This document shows positions 28,310 to 39,600 of a DNA stretch of 64,000 nucleotides, piece after piece. This DNA comes from Picocystis sp. L7 (lineage: Eukaryota > Chlorophyta > Picocystophyceae > Picocystales > Picocystaceae). A program made the translations under genes and the position numbers. The stretch is taken from NCBI GenBank assembly GCA_020975725.1, contig QXJR01000024.1, positions 186,001-250,000 on the forward strand. The letters run 5' to 3'. Every line of letters begins with the position of its first letter. The first letter of the stretch is position 1. The notes under the pieces were generated by a model. It saw only the letters and a list, made by a program, of their open reading frames with translations, searched no databases and had not been told where the DNA came from.

Positions 28310-29632
28310 ATGGCGTCGAGGACGAGGACGACGAGCCAGGCGCCAGCGATTGGCAGGCGCGTGGGAAGGAGGACGAGGCGGATGGGTGCGGTTGCAAGGG
28401 CCAGGAAGGACGCCAGGGAGACCGTGCGGGAGTACTACGAAGCGTGTGGACGTGGAGACCTCGAAGCAAGCCTGAATTGCTTCGCAGAAGACGTGCTGAT
28501 CGAAGACATGATCTATCAACAACCGTTCCGAGGGAAGCAGGAGTTCGGTCCGTACCTGGAGAAGGTCATCGATGCCTTGCCGAGGGACATGGACTTCGTC
28601 ATCGATGACATGACCGGTGGCGACGACGGTGCAGTGGGCTTGGTGTGGCACGTCGAAATTCAAGGGAAACCGTTCCCTTTCAGCCGTGGCTGCAGCTTCT
28701 ACCGCTGCAATCAGGAAGGGAAGATCGTGTATGGGAGGGATATTCCTGAGCCAAGCAGCAAACCCGGAGGCATCGCGCTTTTCATTATCAAGCTGGTGGC
28801 GCCGATCATACGCAGGTTGCCACCTTTGAAGTACAACTCTGAAGTCCCCAAGCCTCCCGCAACAGAAAACTTGCCCGCACTTCTTGGCTCCGGTCGAAAA
28901 CTGGATCTGCGTAGTCTAGGCTTGTGGTTACTTTATGCCGTCTACTTTTATTGGTTGATATTGAGCCCGTCGGGGCAAGCTCCAGGGGATCCGGTGTATG
29001 CCATCAAGCCTGAGACCCTGAAGGAAGTGTTTGCCCAATCGATTGACTTTTTCTACATCAATCTTTTCCTCAATCAGGTTGGGATCAATTTTGTTCAATC
29101 TCCGGTGCTTGAACCCGTTGGCGAAGCACTCTTTGAACTTGTGGCAGCATGGTCCCTCATGTTTGGACCCCTTCTTCTTATGGACCGCAAAGGCACCTTG
29201 CCCAAGCTTCCCGTATGGATAGGTCAGATGTTCCTCACAAACGTGTTTTTGATCCCGTATCTGGCCTCCAGAAGCGCAGACGAGTTAGAGTCAGTGGGAG
29301 AATCAGAGGCGGGTGAGCTAGCGCTAGGCGAACGCTTGGCTTTGCCTTTTGGATTGACCGGAGGTGCAGTAGGCACTGTCAGTGTATTCTGGGCACTCTT
29401 TGCACGGCCTGATTTTGGATCCATCACCGCACGCTTCGGTGCCTTTGGGGAGGTTTTGTCCACGGATCGTTTAGCCTATGCCTTTCTTGTGGATGTGGTC
29501 CTGTACGCACTATTCCAGCCTCTTTTGCTGCGACCCGTGCTGAAGCCGGAGTGTGAGTGGATAAGCTATGTCCCATTTTTTGGATTGGCAGCTGCCCTTG
29601 CAATCCCTTCGCTGCGCCGCGACATGCCTTGA
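28310..29632 (+). CDS. Plastid NTF2/SnoaL-like protein with a membrane domain
   Basis: The 440-residue product has a strongly basic N-terminus (MASRTRTTSQAPAIGRRVGR) suited to a transit peptide. A SnoaL/NTF2-like fold follows at about 33-150 (ETVREYYEACGRGDLEASLN, CFAEDVLIEDMIYQQPF, LVWHVEIQGKPFPFSRGCSF). The C-terminal two thirds hold several transmembrane segments (LGLWLLYAVYFYWLI, LFELVAAWSLMFGPLLLM, LAYAFLVDVVLYALFQPLLL). Green plants have plastid proteins with a similar SnoaL-plus-membrane layout and no assigned function. Intronless. AATAAA lies 26 nt after the stop. Confidence 0.7.
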   Translation: MASRTRTTSQAPAIGRRVGRRTRRMGAVARARKDARETVREYYEACGRGDLEASLNCFAEDVLIEDMIYQQPFRGKQEFGPYLEKVIDALPRDMDFVIDDMTGGDDGAVGLVWHVEIQGKPFPFSRGCSFYRCNQEGKIVYGRDIPEPSSKPGGIALFIIKLVAPIIRRLPPLKYNSEVPKPPATENLPALLGSGRKLDLRSLGLWLLYAVYFYWLILSPSGQAPGDPVYAIKPETLKEVFAQSIDFFYINLFLNQVGINFVQSPVLEPVGEALFELVAAWSLMFGPLLLMDRKGTLPKLPVWIGQMFLTNVFLIPYLASRSADELESVGESEAGELALGERLALPFGLTGGAVGTVSVFWALFARPDFGSITARFGAFGEVLSTDRLAYAFLVDVVLYALFQPLLLRPVLKPECEWISYVPFFGLAAALAIPSLRRDMP

Positions 29633-29657
29633 TTCCCAGAATTCTCGGGTACCTTTG

Positions 29658-29663
29658 AATAAA
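29658..29663 (+). terminator. Polyadenylation signal AATAAA
   Basis: Located 26 nt after the stop codon at 29632, in TTGAATAAACG. Confidence 0.55.
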
Positions 29664-29738
29664 CGCAGAATCGTGGGCTTGGCATGCTGTCGTTAGTCTG
29701 ACACGATGGTCTTGCAAATCTCTACTGTGGCAACGGTT

Positions 29739-30440
29739 TCACCGGTTGACATTCACGGACCCTAAGCGCTGCATCAGTTCCCTCATGAAAGCACTTTGTG
29801 GACTGGTTCCTTTCTCCTGGTCCTCGGAGTTCCTGCGCAGCTCTCGGGTGGCCTCCAGGAGCTTTGGCAGGAGCAGGTATTCCAAGTCCCTTCGCACCCT
29901 TATGTCGTGATCCTCCATGGCTCTTCCCACGGCCGCTGGTTCGCCGTTTCCCACCTCTCCCTGGTGAACGATGCGTGCCCTGAGCGCCCCCCCTTCCTTC
30001 AAGCATTGCAAGTCCACCTTGCTTTTGATTAGCAGCTTCTTGGGATCCTCATCCATGTCCACTACTTCCGCGTTCTGTCCTGGAGGTGGTGTGGCTGGTG
30101 CTTCAAAGGTGTCGTGTTGCACTGTCCAGGAGGCCTCGTCGTTCCGTTTGGCAATCGAGATGTGCGCTTCGACCACTTCATCGTCTTTGTACCTCACTTG
30201 AGACTTGCATTCGGCGTCTCTTCCATGGTAAGCGCACGCATACGCACGCGTGGCCGATGCAAACGCTTTGGCCACCGGAGACTCCTCTGGGTCCATGTCC
30301 CACGTGGTTGGTGATGGCGATTGTCCACGAACCAAAAACACCCGAGTGCGCGTTCCACTCGACGGTTTCCACCTTCGAGGGATGCAGGAGGCTTATCCCT
30401 TCGTCGAACACGAGGTTGGACGCGTCGGATGCGCTCGGAG
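29739..30440 (-). CDS. Unknown spliced gene, 5' end unresolved
   Basis: The last exon is 29739..30286 (acceptor CCCAG). An upstream exon ends at 30342 (donor GTGTTT) and the two join in phase to read KVETVEWNAHSEESPVAKAF. The visible upstream exon runs back to about 30440 (SNLVFDEGISLLHPS) without an obvious start codon, so another 5' exon is likely between 30440 and 30912. The protein continues ATRAYACAYHGRDAECKSQV, has a Pro-rich linker (EAPATPPPGQN) and ends in a helical, charged region (RRDLEYLLLPKLLEATRELR). No family is recognised. Coding is supported by composition and by the exact phase match. Confidence 0.5.
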
Positions 30441-30912
30441 CAGGCGTTGAAGCGGTGTGCGACGCGTGTGCAGAGCAGTGGTTCCAAGGAAACCGTCGGA
30501 AGTTTCCCACCAGGGTTGAAGGAAACGCAGGAGCACCCAGGGGGGAACGAGAGTTGTGAAGGTTGGGGAAAACGAGAGTTGTGAATCGACCCGGGGGGGA
30601 TGGGCCGGGTCCCATGCAGAAACAGGCCAGGGTGAAAGGTTCGAGTTGTGAACACCGAGGATGGAGAAGAGGGGTGCTGTTGAAGCGTGGGAAAATGAAA
30701 CTGCCTTGCGGACGGGATGGAAAGAAAGACATGCAAGTCTGCCTCGAACAGGACAAAAACAGAGGACAGGCTGCCTCACACAAGAAAGGTAGATTCACAA
30801 ATCCTCTTCATGTGGTGCGTTGCAACCAGATGCAGCGTAGCGACCCCGGTGCGTAGTCTGAAAGTGCATTCCAATGCAAATGTGAAGTTTGGGGCGCTGC
30901 ATACGCCAGTGC
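30441..30912. other. Short intergenic region, probably holding an unseen 5' exon
   Basis: Lies between the unresolved 5' end of the unknown gene and the 3' end of the NOL11-like gene. Pyrimidine-rich on the minus strand. No start codon with a family-like peptide was found. Confidence 0.3.
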
Positions 30913-33306
30913 TCAAGACAAAGTCAAGTACTCGACTTCCATGTGATCCGTACCTTGCAAGTGTGCAGATGATCGTGCTGCAAAGGTGGCCGCCTGCCGT
31001 GCCATCCCACCCAAGGCTAGAAAAGGGCGGCACTGTCGCATGGAGTTATCTGTGGCAATTTTCAATGCTCGAAGCACTCCGTGGGTGTGTGGGGATAGCT
31101 TCAACTGTACCAAATGGCAGTCCAAGAGAGCTGTCAGCCATTCCATGCTCTGCCATTGGTTGGGGACGTACAGACCCATCTTGCGTGCGACTTCTGCAAT
31201 GCTCTTATTCAGATGAATTGAGTAGAGAATGTGCCACTTTGCAAGGTAGACAAGTAGTCCGGCCACACCATCGGCACTCAACCGGCTTACTGCAGCCAGT
31301 GCAACTGTCCTGTCTATCGAAAGGGAAAATAGGCTGTTCAGACATACTTCCCGCTCTTGGAAACCATCGCCATAGAGTACATCCTTGCAGTCCACATAAT
31401 CCTTGGGATGGGCTTGCTTCACTTTCTCATTGTTCACTTTATTCTTCAACGTCTTGCCAACTGCAGACATAGCTCCATTCAATGACTCTGATCGAGCTGA
31501 AGCATCAAAAAAAATACGCAGGATGGACGTGATTTCCGCGGTAGCGAGTTCTGGTGACTGGTCCAGGAATTGTATCAGAAGCTGGATCTTTTCTGCAGCA
31601 AGGACTTTTGGAATAAGGTTGGGACAGTTCTTTGTATCTTCCAGGCACCTTGAACGGACAATACGTTTCACACAATCCCAATAACCTGCATCCAAGCTCC
31701 GCTCCACGGCCAAAGCGAACAATCTGGAAAGTTGCGGACCCCGCTGCTTACTTTGCAAGAAGGGAGAAAGCAGATCCAGCATGTTCCTCTCACTTAAATC
31801 CAATGACATATTTGCTAGTTTTCTTTCGACTTCTAACACTTTCAATGCCCCTTCTTTCGAGGTTTCCATGTCCCATAAATCATCCACAACCTTGATGAAA
31901 GTGTCCGATGTCCCTTGGTCTGCACTGTTGCCAGATGGTTCAGCTGCATTCTTGAGCACCTCCCCGTCACCATATCTCTCCTCCATCCACACTGGCTTAA
32001 AAGATATGTCCAATGGTCCACAATCCTCTACCGCGGCTTCACCTGCAGTTCCAGAAAATATGCCATGAGCTTTCTGTCTTGCCTCGGTGAGCGATAGCGA
32101 TCCAACTACAGAAGCAAGGGTGAGTTGGGGCAGGTAGAATTCAAGAAAGTAAAAAGTCTGTCCACCCGTAACCACCAGATTGTCTCTGTGCTTGGTGTTC
32201 AGAACCATTTCCTTCACCTGGGTCTCTGGCACTTCTGGGCCATCCTCCCCCCCCGACATCAGCAGGCATGTAGCATGCTTGCACCCAAACTTGAGATCGA
32301 AGAATTCCACCTTGGAATGTCCATTCTGACCCGTGAAGGCCAGCGCAACGTAAATTTCACCAATCATGGCCATGCAAGGTTGAGAGGTTACGACGTCTTC
32401 GCTGAAATTTGGTGTGTCTGTCCTTCGCCTTCTCTTCTGGACAGGTGTCTTCGCACCTGCAATTGTTTTGTCCGTAACAATGGTTCCCGTTTTGGACACG
32501 TCCACTTTCAGCTGTGCCTTCAATGGGGTTGTGCCCTCTTCGTTGTGGTTCCAATGGAACGACCGCAAGGTACCATCGTTCCAGAGCACGCAGAGTGTGT
32601 TTCCTTGCCTTTCGCAGGCCACGACTTGGGAGCTACTTATTCCCGGGAGCGTGAGGGACTGCGTCACCATCAATTCTCTTTTCCCTCCCTTTTTCTTGCT
32701 CCCTTCCACGATCTGATACACTTCCAGCAACACTTCTTGGTTGGCATGAGGGGTGGATGTGGCGGGTACGCTGGCCACCAGCACGCTTCCGTCCTCGACT
32801 TGACTGCTTGCACACGTCCGCCTCCTTGTCTTTGTATTGGCCTTGGCTTCCAACATGGCTCCTCTCCCATCCCACGCCATCGTCCTTCCATCTTCGAGCA
32901 CCACAAGGACGTCTTCTGTGTCTGTTCCCATTGGGTGCAGCTGCTTCACTCTGCCATGAGCGACGTTCACGCTGGTCCTGTTCCTACCACCACGCGTCGT
33001 TTCTGGATCCAGTTGGTCGTTTCGATCGTCCCAGTACAGGATGGTGTCTTCTGCATCTCCTCTCAAGGCCGCATATCGCTTGGATTGCGTCGACACGCAC
33101 GCACACGCCAAGCTTCGATGGCGGCGGGATCGCATGGGCAAGCTTTTCCGGGTCCCTTCGCCGCACACGGCCGTTCCTTCCGCTCCTGTGAGCACCACGC
33201 GTTCACCTTCGTCCTCTTCATCCACCAGACGATCGAATCGAGCGCCCAAGGGCGACGAGAAGCGCGTGCGACGCGCGCAATGCGCGCCATGCGCCGCCAT
33301 CGCCAT
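30913..33306 (-). CDS. NOL11-like nucleolar protein
   Basis: The 797-residue intronless product has an N-terminal half of beta-rich, WD-like repeats (EDTILYWDDRNDQLD, VLVVLEDGRTMAWDGRGAML, NTLCVLWNDGTLRSFHW). The C-terminal half is a helical solenoid whose end (LSADGVAGLLVYLAKWHILY, WQSMEWLTALLDCHLVQLKL) resembles the C-terminus of NOL11, a small-subunit-processome factor for rRNA transcription and pre-18S processing. A basic patch with KRRRRTDTP is a possible nuclear localisation signal. The start at 33306 lies 24 bp after a GTTAAC box. The assignment rests on architecture and the C-terminal pattern. Confidence 0.55.
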   Translation of the reverse strand: MAMAAHGAHCARRTRFSSPLGARFDRLVDEEDEGERVVLTGAEGTAVCGEGTRKSLPMRSRRHRSLACACVSTQSKRYAALRGDAEDTILYWDDRNDQLDPETTRGGRNRTSVNVAHGRVKQLHPMGTDTEDVLVVLEDGRTMAWDGRGAMLEAKANTKTRRRTCASSQVEDGSVLVASVPATSTPHANQEVLLEVYQIVEGSKKKGGKRELMVTQSLTLPGISSSQVVACERQGNTLCVLWNDGTLRSFHWNHNEEGTTPLKAQLKVDVSKTGTIVTDKTIAGAKTPVQKRRRRTDTPNFSEDVVTSQPCMAMIGEIYVALAFTGQNGHSKVEFFDLKFGCKHATCLLMSGGEDGPEVPETQVKEMVLNTKHRDNLVVTGGQTFYFLEFYLPQLTLASVVGSLSLTEARQKAHGIFSGTAGEAAVEDCGPLDISFKPVWMEERYGDGEVLKNAAEPSGNSADQGTSDTFIKVVDDLWDMETSKEGALKVLEVERKLANMSLDLSERNMLDLLSPFLQSKQRGPQLSRLFALAVERSLDAGYWDCVKRIVRSRCLEDTKNCPNLIPKVLAAEKIQLLIQFLDQSPELATAEITSILRIFFDASARSESLNGAMSAVGKTLKNKVNNEKVKQAHPKDYVDCKDVLYGDGFQEREVCLNSLFSLSIDRTVALAAVSRLSADGVAGLLVYLAKWHILYSIHLNKSIAEVARKMGLYVPNQWQSMEWLTALLDCHLVQLKLSPHTHGVLRALKIATDNSMRQCRPFLALGGMARQAATFAARSSAHLQGTDHMEVEYLTLS

Positions 33307-33329
33307 CGTTCCTGTTCGTGGCCCAACGA

Positions 33330-33358
33330 GTTAACCCAACCCACATTTCGGACTTAAC
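33330..33358. promoter_or_regulatory. GTTAA box pair upstream of the NOL11-like gene
   Basis: GTTAAC (33330-33335) and CTTAAC (33353-33358), 23 bp start to start, about twice the usual 12-bp spacing. The nearer box is 24 bp from the ATG. Confidence 0.45.
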
Positions 33359-33878
33359 TTCGTCCAAAGGGGGACCCATCTCCCCTACGGACGCGTCCCA
33401 TAGTTCCCTCCTTCGAGGAAGGAGCCACTCCACCACAGTGGGTTCATGCGTGCCAGGAACGAGGCAAAGGCGCCTGCTTCAAACCCAAAGGAACACAAAG
33501 TGAAGCAGGGAAAGGGTCTTGAAGTATTGCTTTCCCGTCGATTGCATGTCGTGCGAACGCTAGACCTCTAACAAACGATCGACGGGCTAGGTTACCATTC
33601 GAAACGGCCACGTACCCATCGTGTGGTATCCATCCTCGACTTCTTGCATGAGCAACCGCGAAGAATTTGTGCCCACGAGGAACGATGCCCGTCGATTGAT
33701 GGGGATGCGGCACGCCCACGGCGCTTGCGTAGAAACTTCTCGATGGGGGTCGTCGTACAATTCTCGACGATCGTGTCTTGCTAGCTCCCAAGGCCCACAC
33801 ACGCGCACGCTTGGGGTCCTTGTGAAGGCCTTCGAACAAAATCGCATGGAACGTAACCTGAGTTGGGTGCACTTGGGC

Positions 33879-33888
33879 TATAAATAGA
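33879..33888 (+). promoter_or_regulatory. TATA-like element CTATAAATAG
   Basis: A good TATA consensus (GGCTATAAATAGAAGG), 0.9 kb upstream of the TPR-PLAC8 start and 0.57 kb from the NOL11-like start. It might drive an unannotated transcript or be chance; TATA elements are otherwise not evident here. Confidence 0.25.
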
Positions 33889-34809
33889 AGGAAGACGGAT
33901 GATGGGAAAGGAGTGAGAAATTTCTCGGAAAGGTGGAGAGGCCAAGGAAACGGGACACGCCTTTCCTCCCTCCATGAATCGTGATATGCCTTGGTGGCCC
34001 CATTCGTTCTAATCAATACGTCGAGTGCGAAGGCAGGCATGGGCGGGCGTCAAGACAACGGCACGAAGATTCAATGACCAATCCGGAACCGTTTGGCGAT
34101 TGGCAAAGCATTGTGCAAGGAAGCAGAGAAGAACGATATCACAGAGACGGCAGCTCATAGACCCATACCGTTTCAACTAAAGTATCGCACCACCGCGAGG
34201 GAGAGCGAGGGAAAACATGCCATCGTGCACCGGTTGCCATGCGCGACTCGACTACCACTCTCGTGGACGGTGAAAGAGTGCTGGGATGGATCGAATAGTG
34301 GATGGGAAGGATGGCGGCGACACCATCGAGGCACCGCGAGAGCATTGGAAGATGGGTGCGGATGGTGCGAGTCAGTGCACTGGCTGCAATTCCAGAGGAA
34401 CGGGTGAGGCACGAGGTGGAGAGGTACGTGGGGTTTCGAGTGGCTTCCCCTTGGTGCCTGTTTCAGGGCACACCAACCAATCAACAGCGCTTGTGTCCCA
34501 CCACGATGTTTGCACGTTTGAGTTCGTGGTGAGGATAGGGTTAGGATTCTTCCTCGGACCCGGTCTCCGAGATCTCCCCCATTCCTTTCCTTTCGGGTCC
34601 GTCCCGTTCGATCCATCGGATCCCTTCCTTTCCATCGAGGATCCCGAACCGAAAGGACCCTCCCAACGGTTCGTTTCGTTCTTCGATCGGTCGGAGAAGG
34701 AAGGCGGTTTCCCTTTCGATCGGGTTCGTGTCCGGTTGGAACCCGACGGTCTCAGGCACACGTTCCATCTCCGCGTTCGATCGGCGCGCGCGTCGCGCGT
34801 CGCGTCGCG

Positions 34810-36421
34810 ATGAGCTCCGTGGCGATGGAGCTCAAGTCGGAAGGGAACCAGCTGTACCAGCAAGGCCGGTACGAGGACGCCGTGAACAAGTACAACCAGG
34901 CGTTGGACGCAGGTGGGCTTCGTGGACGCGGAGGTCGGGAAGAAGCTTCGATCCACGCCAACTTGAGCTTGGCGCACTTGAAGATGGGCATGGCCACCTT
35001 GGCTGCAAAGGACGCCCAGGCCACGCAGCGTGCGGATCCGAAGTGGTCGAGGGGATACACGCGCGAAGGAGAGGCCCTGGCAGCCATGGGACGCCAAGCC
35101 GAAGCTGCACGTGCCTTCCAGAATGCATTGGCTTTGGATCCCAACGATCAAGCGGCCAGAAGGGCCACGGCAGTGCAGAGTGCACCCACACAGCAGGGAA
35201 TGCCTCAACACCCACGTGGTCCAGTTCATCAAGGACAGCCTGGACCTACCCCTGGATATGCGCCCCCTGGACCACAACCCGGAATGGACCGCAAAGATGC
35301 AGCGCAAGCCAGAGATTCCTATCGAAACAACTGGCAGACTGATCTCATGCGTGCACCCTGCAACGACTGCAGGTTCTGCTGCTTCGCCATTTTCTGCTCC
35401 CCTTGTGCAAGCTTCATCCTGAGGAAAAGGGCGCTGTATGGAGATATGGAGAGGTACACTTGCTGCGCCGGATACATGCCCTGCAGTGGGAAGGTACGTG
35501 CATCGAATATGCCTCGAGAGTGGAAACGATTGTGGTAAATACAGCTCGTCAAGCGCTGTCCATCACACGGTGAAAGAATGGGCGAAGCGGCAATGGGTAT
35601 ATTGAGGCCGTGATCCAGCACGCCAGCAATCCCCAGTGAACGAGCGAGGCAAGATGAGCAAGCGCAGGAGCATGGTATGAGAACTGACCCTTATTTCGTT
35701 ACTGCAGTGTGGTGAATCATCATGTCCTTCCTGTTGCCTTTGCCTAGAAACCTGGTGCTGCTTTGCAAACTCTGTGGCCTCCACCAGGTTTCTTTTGCAA
35801 GACGAATTGCATGTTATGAACACAAAGTAAGTGTGACGCCTTTGTTTGTCACGGCAGGAAAGCGTCATGAATCATCACGGATGTTCGAGTGCATTTCCGA
35901 CTGGCAAGACTGACGTGCTTTGCCCCCTTTTCGCTCTGCTTAGATGTGACAATTGCCTGATTGCAACCATGTTGATCATGCAACAGATTGCCTGCATTTT
36001 ACGGTGCGTTGCAATGATTACTGGAAGTGATGAACTGCAAGGCATTGCAGACATCATGACCTTGATCGCGGATCTCCTCTACTGCTCTGTGTGTGCGTGC
36101 ATGCAAACACAGCACAAAATGGAGATGGACGTCCGTGATGGGAAACTGGCCCCAAAGGTACGCCTTTTTCATCTAGTTTCATGATGCGTACAAGACTAAG
36201 CATAATTTTTCCGTGTGGTGGACGGAGTAGCAGAAGTGAACACTGTGCTGACTCTCGTGTTTTGTTCTTGATGGAAAGATTATGAACCCTGACATGCCAC
36301 CGACTGCACAAGGCATGCAGAGGTAAGAATTCAAGTTAAAGTTAGCATGCTGCAATGCATAGGGGGCCTTGGAAAATGCACCCCTGAAACTTGTCCACCT
36401 TTGCATCATTTGTGCAGGTAG
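34810..36421 (+). CDS. TPR-PLAC8 fusion protein
   Basis: Five exons: 34810..35493, 35708..35826, 35944..36157, 36279..36322 and 36418..36421 (donors GTACGT, GTAAGT, GTACGC, GTAAGA), all in phase, giving 354 residues and ending GMQR. Residues 5-115 form about three TPR repeats of the STI1 type (AMELKSEGNQLYQQGRYEDA, AFQNALALDPNDQAARRA). A Pro/Gly/Gln linker leads to a plant-type PLAC8 domain (CNDCRFCCFAIFCSPCASF, CCLCLETWCCFANSVASTRF, CDNCLIATMLIMQQIACILR, YCSVCACMQTQHKMEMDVRD). PLAC8 proteins are Cys-rich membrane proteins linked to organ size and metal transport. The last exon supplies only one base and the stop, so the very end is less certain. Confidence 0.88.
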
Positions 36422-36662
36422 CAAGAGCACCAGAACTGCTCAGGATTCGTCACTGGTTTCTCTTGAAAATCATTCTGTCTTTGTCTAATGCTCTTATGAG
36501 CAACATACGTAAGTATTCATTTCCGATGCATCACTTTCCTATAGAATCTAGCAGTATACTCTCCTGTTCTCATAAAATCGTTCTGCATTACTTGTTAATA
36601 CCAGGAGCTCTCACTACGAGGGCAACAGGTCAACCCACAAATCCTTGCCTGGCATATATTTT

Positions 36663-39600
36663 TCAGCGGGTAATGCTGCAGGCTGATTTATCGAGCATCT
36701 CCTGCGCACGACAGGCAAAGCCTGGGAGGGTGTCTGCGATGGCTTGCCAAGTGTTGGCCAAGTTAGACCGGGGGATTTGGGCAAAGTATTGGCTGATAGT
36801 TTCTTGAGAAGATATGCTGACTAGGAACGTGCGTAAAACCTCCAAAGCAGAGGACTCGTCAACCAACATGATATTCGTGCCTGTGGCTTCGATTGCTTCA
36901 GTTGCTGCAAAGGCAAAGGAACCATCACAGGTGGCTGCTGCCACGACGATAGCCTTGCCCAAATCATGGATCGATCTTTCCAACGCCTCTGTTGCCAACC
37001 TTTCTCCGTGTGGCGAGGCCAGCAAGCTACTCAGAGCACCTCTGAAAGCAAGGAGATACACGACTTCTGGAGCAATATTCTTCCCAACCAATGCGCGTTT
37101 CACAGCTTCCTTGTGTAGTGGTTTTTGTGGAGCAAGAAGCGCCATGATCAGTGCTGCATCCTTGTTGCCTCTACGCCATGCTATTGAAAGTAACCTTGCC
37201 TGTTCCTTTCCATCCAGGAGGGAAATAGTCCGGACCGCATCGTTGCTCTGCAATGTCAGGGCAGCGTCCAATTCAGCACACGCCATTGTCGTGCCAAGAT
37301 GCTCGAAAGAAGCTTCAAGGAGGCACATCCATGCAGAATGCGCAAGACAGGGACGTACTTTTTGCGTGGAAGCGTGGCTTTCCCCTGCATCTTCCGGTTC
37401 TGCAATTCTGCCTCCCTCCAAACCTGTAGGACCACAGTCACCACACCATATTTCTCCGTACTTCCATGCATCTCGAAGGATCGATGCTAGAGCAGCAAGG
37501 CCATCCTTCACGCGTTCTTGTTTTAGGGTGACCTGAAGGGCTTGCTTGAACCAAGAAGTTGCAGATTCTACGTTGGCGATGTCCTCTTGAGTGGGTAATG
37601 TAATGTACGATGGTGCTAGTGAGCAGGTATTTTGAAGGATGGTGTCAGGTTTCTGGGATAGGTCATCAAGCTGTTCACCGGGGGGCTTGAACTGTAGCCA
37701 CTTTATATCGCCCTCTGCCAATGTACCATCAAGGAGGGCAGACAGCATCCCCTGCAGGCGTGTCAAAACTCCACGTGGCCCACTGGCATTCTGACAAGCC
37801 ACCCAAGTTAAATTTCTGAGCTTGATCTTGAGATTTTCAGAATCAACCATGTCGGATGACAGTGTCCCTTCTGTCTCGGCTGCAGCAGTTCCTTTCTGAC
37901 CCACATTAGTATCTTTCAACACCATCAAGAGCTTGCAGATACGGGAAAGAATTACATCTGCAGCGGCTGCTCGAGCGCGAGGACCACCATCAAGAAGAGA
38001 TAGTGCTTCCAGCTCCTTCAAGATGCCACCAAGGTAATTCTCATACTCCTGGCACAACTTGTCATGAGAGTGAGGGTGATGGATGACTGATGCTGCCGCC
38101 AGAACATCTGGAAGTGAGATCCCTTGTTCAAAGCAGTCCAAAACCCAGCCAGAGAGGTTGGCTTCGGCTTGACAAATGGCTTCCCAAACCCCCAATTTGC
38201 TAGCTTGGGCAACAGATGGGGCAATATCTTGAACTTCCAGGAACACTGACAACTGACCTGCCAACGTTGCTAACGAATCATCCTCTACAATGGAAAGGTA
38301 GATGTCAGCCAGCGCCAAACGAACTTTTCCATACCCAGTATTGCTTGCGAGAAGCTGCTTGAGCCACAGCCCCGCTGACAATGAATCAATGGATACAGCA
38401 TCTAGCCAAAGCCAATCCCATGGCTGGTTTATACAATATTGCTTTCCCTTGCGATGGCAAAACTGATTGGCAAATTCGGTTCCTGCTTTGTTGGAATCAC
38501 TACTTTGGTACTCAAGATGCCCTTGCTTTACAGCCGCTTCCAATAATTCAAGCCGCAACCTGACCCTATCAATACCAAGTGAGTCTGCAGCAGATATAAT
38601 CTTCTGCACGGCTTCTCCGCCAGCTAGCGCAGCAGCACAAAGGGATGATCTAGCAGCAAGCTTGTCCTCGCCCAAAACAATAGAAGGAGACAAGTCTGGC
38701 TTGCACTGATAGAGAGTGGCTAAACCAGCAGCAGTTCTTGCCAAGGATGCATCATCAAACACCAAGGACCGGATGAGAAGCGCAATCACGGCTGCTGGCA
38801 TTCCTCCTGATTTTCCGCTTATGTAAGGTGAGGTTATGTCTGTCAGTCTCAAAGCAAAATCAGGCTCTTCTTTCGAAATTGACCTGCATGATTCCAGCAA
38901 TAATCGATTTAGGCTTGCACTGGACTCTCCTGCAAACAGAGCATCCAATGCATGCAGCATGTCACTTTCATAATCGGGGTGCATTCTTTTACTGTGTAGG
39001 CCTTCGTTTGAATTTTCCTTGAAGGATACCTGAGCGAACGATGCGTCGGTGCCAACGACATTTTCCTCTGACGATCTCAGAGAGGGACAGTCATCGTCTC
39101 CTACCTTTGTGGGAGGAATCTGGATAGAAAGTGGCACAGAGGTCAGGCTGGAACAACGAATCAAGGCCTTGTCAAGGCCGCGTAGAAAGGCGTCCCGCAA
39201 CGCCGCTTGGGCATCCTTTGCCTGTTGGGCTTTGCCAAGAGTAGTTGCCCTCACTAGCAAATCCGAGTAGACTCTCATGCGTAACATCCATGGTAAACCT
39301 GCCACAAGACTTGGATCCAGAACATTAAAAGTGCCAGTCCTGGTCCAAAGTGGGGAAACAAATTCGTCATATTGTCGTACATCTCCAGCAATCACACCTG
39401 TACGGATTGCTAATGAAGAGCAGGCTTCCTCCGTCGTGGAAAGAAGTTCTGGAATGGATGCGCGATGATGTGTGACCCCTCTTGCTAAACCTTCAGATAC
39501 GAGGGCAGCAGCTGTACCACTTGAAAGTGCTAGAGAGTCAAATTCATTCTGTCTCTTAGCAAGATCGCATCTGTCCAGTAGCATATCAATGCGTTTCTGG

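Larger units (their letters stand above)
33307..34809. other. Divergent intergenic region between NOL11-like and TPR-PLAC8 genes
   Basis: Paired boxes at 33330-33358 sit next to the NOL11-like start. A TATA-like CTATAAATAG lies at 33879-33888, far from either start codon. No RNA gene or protein family recognised. Confidence 0.4.
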
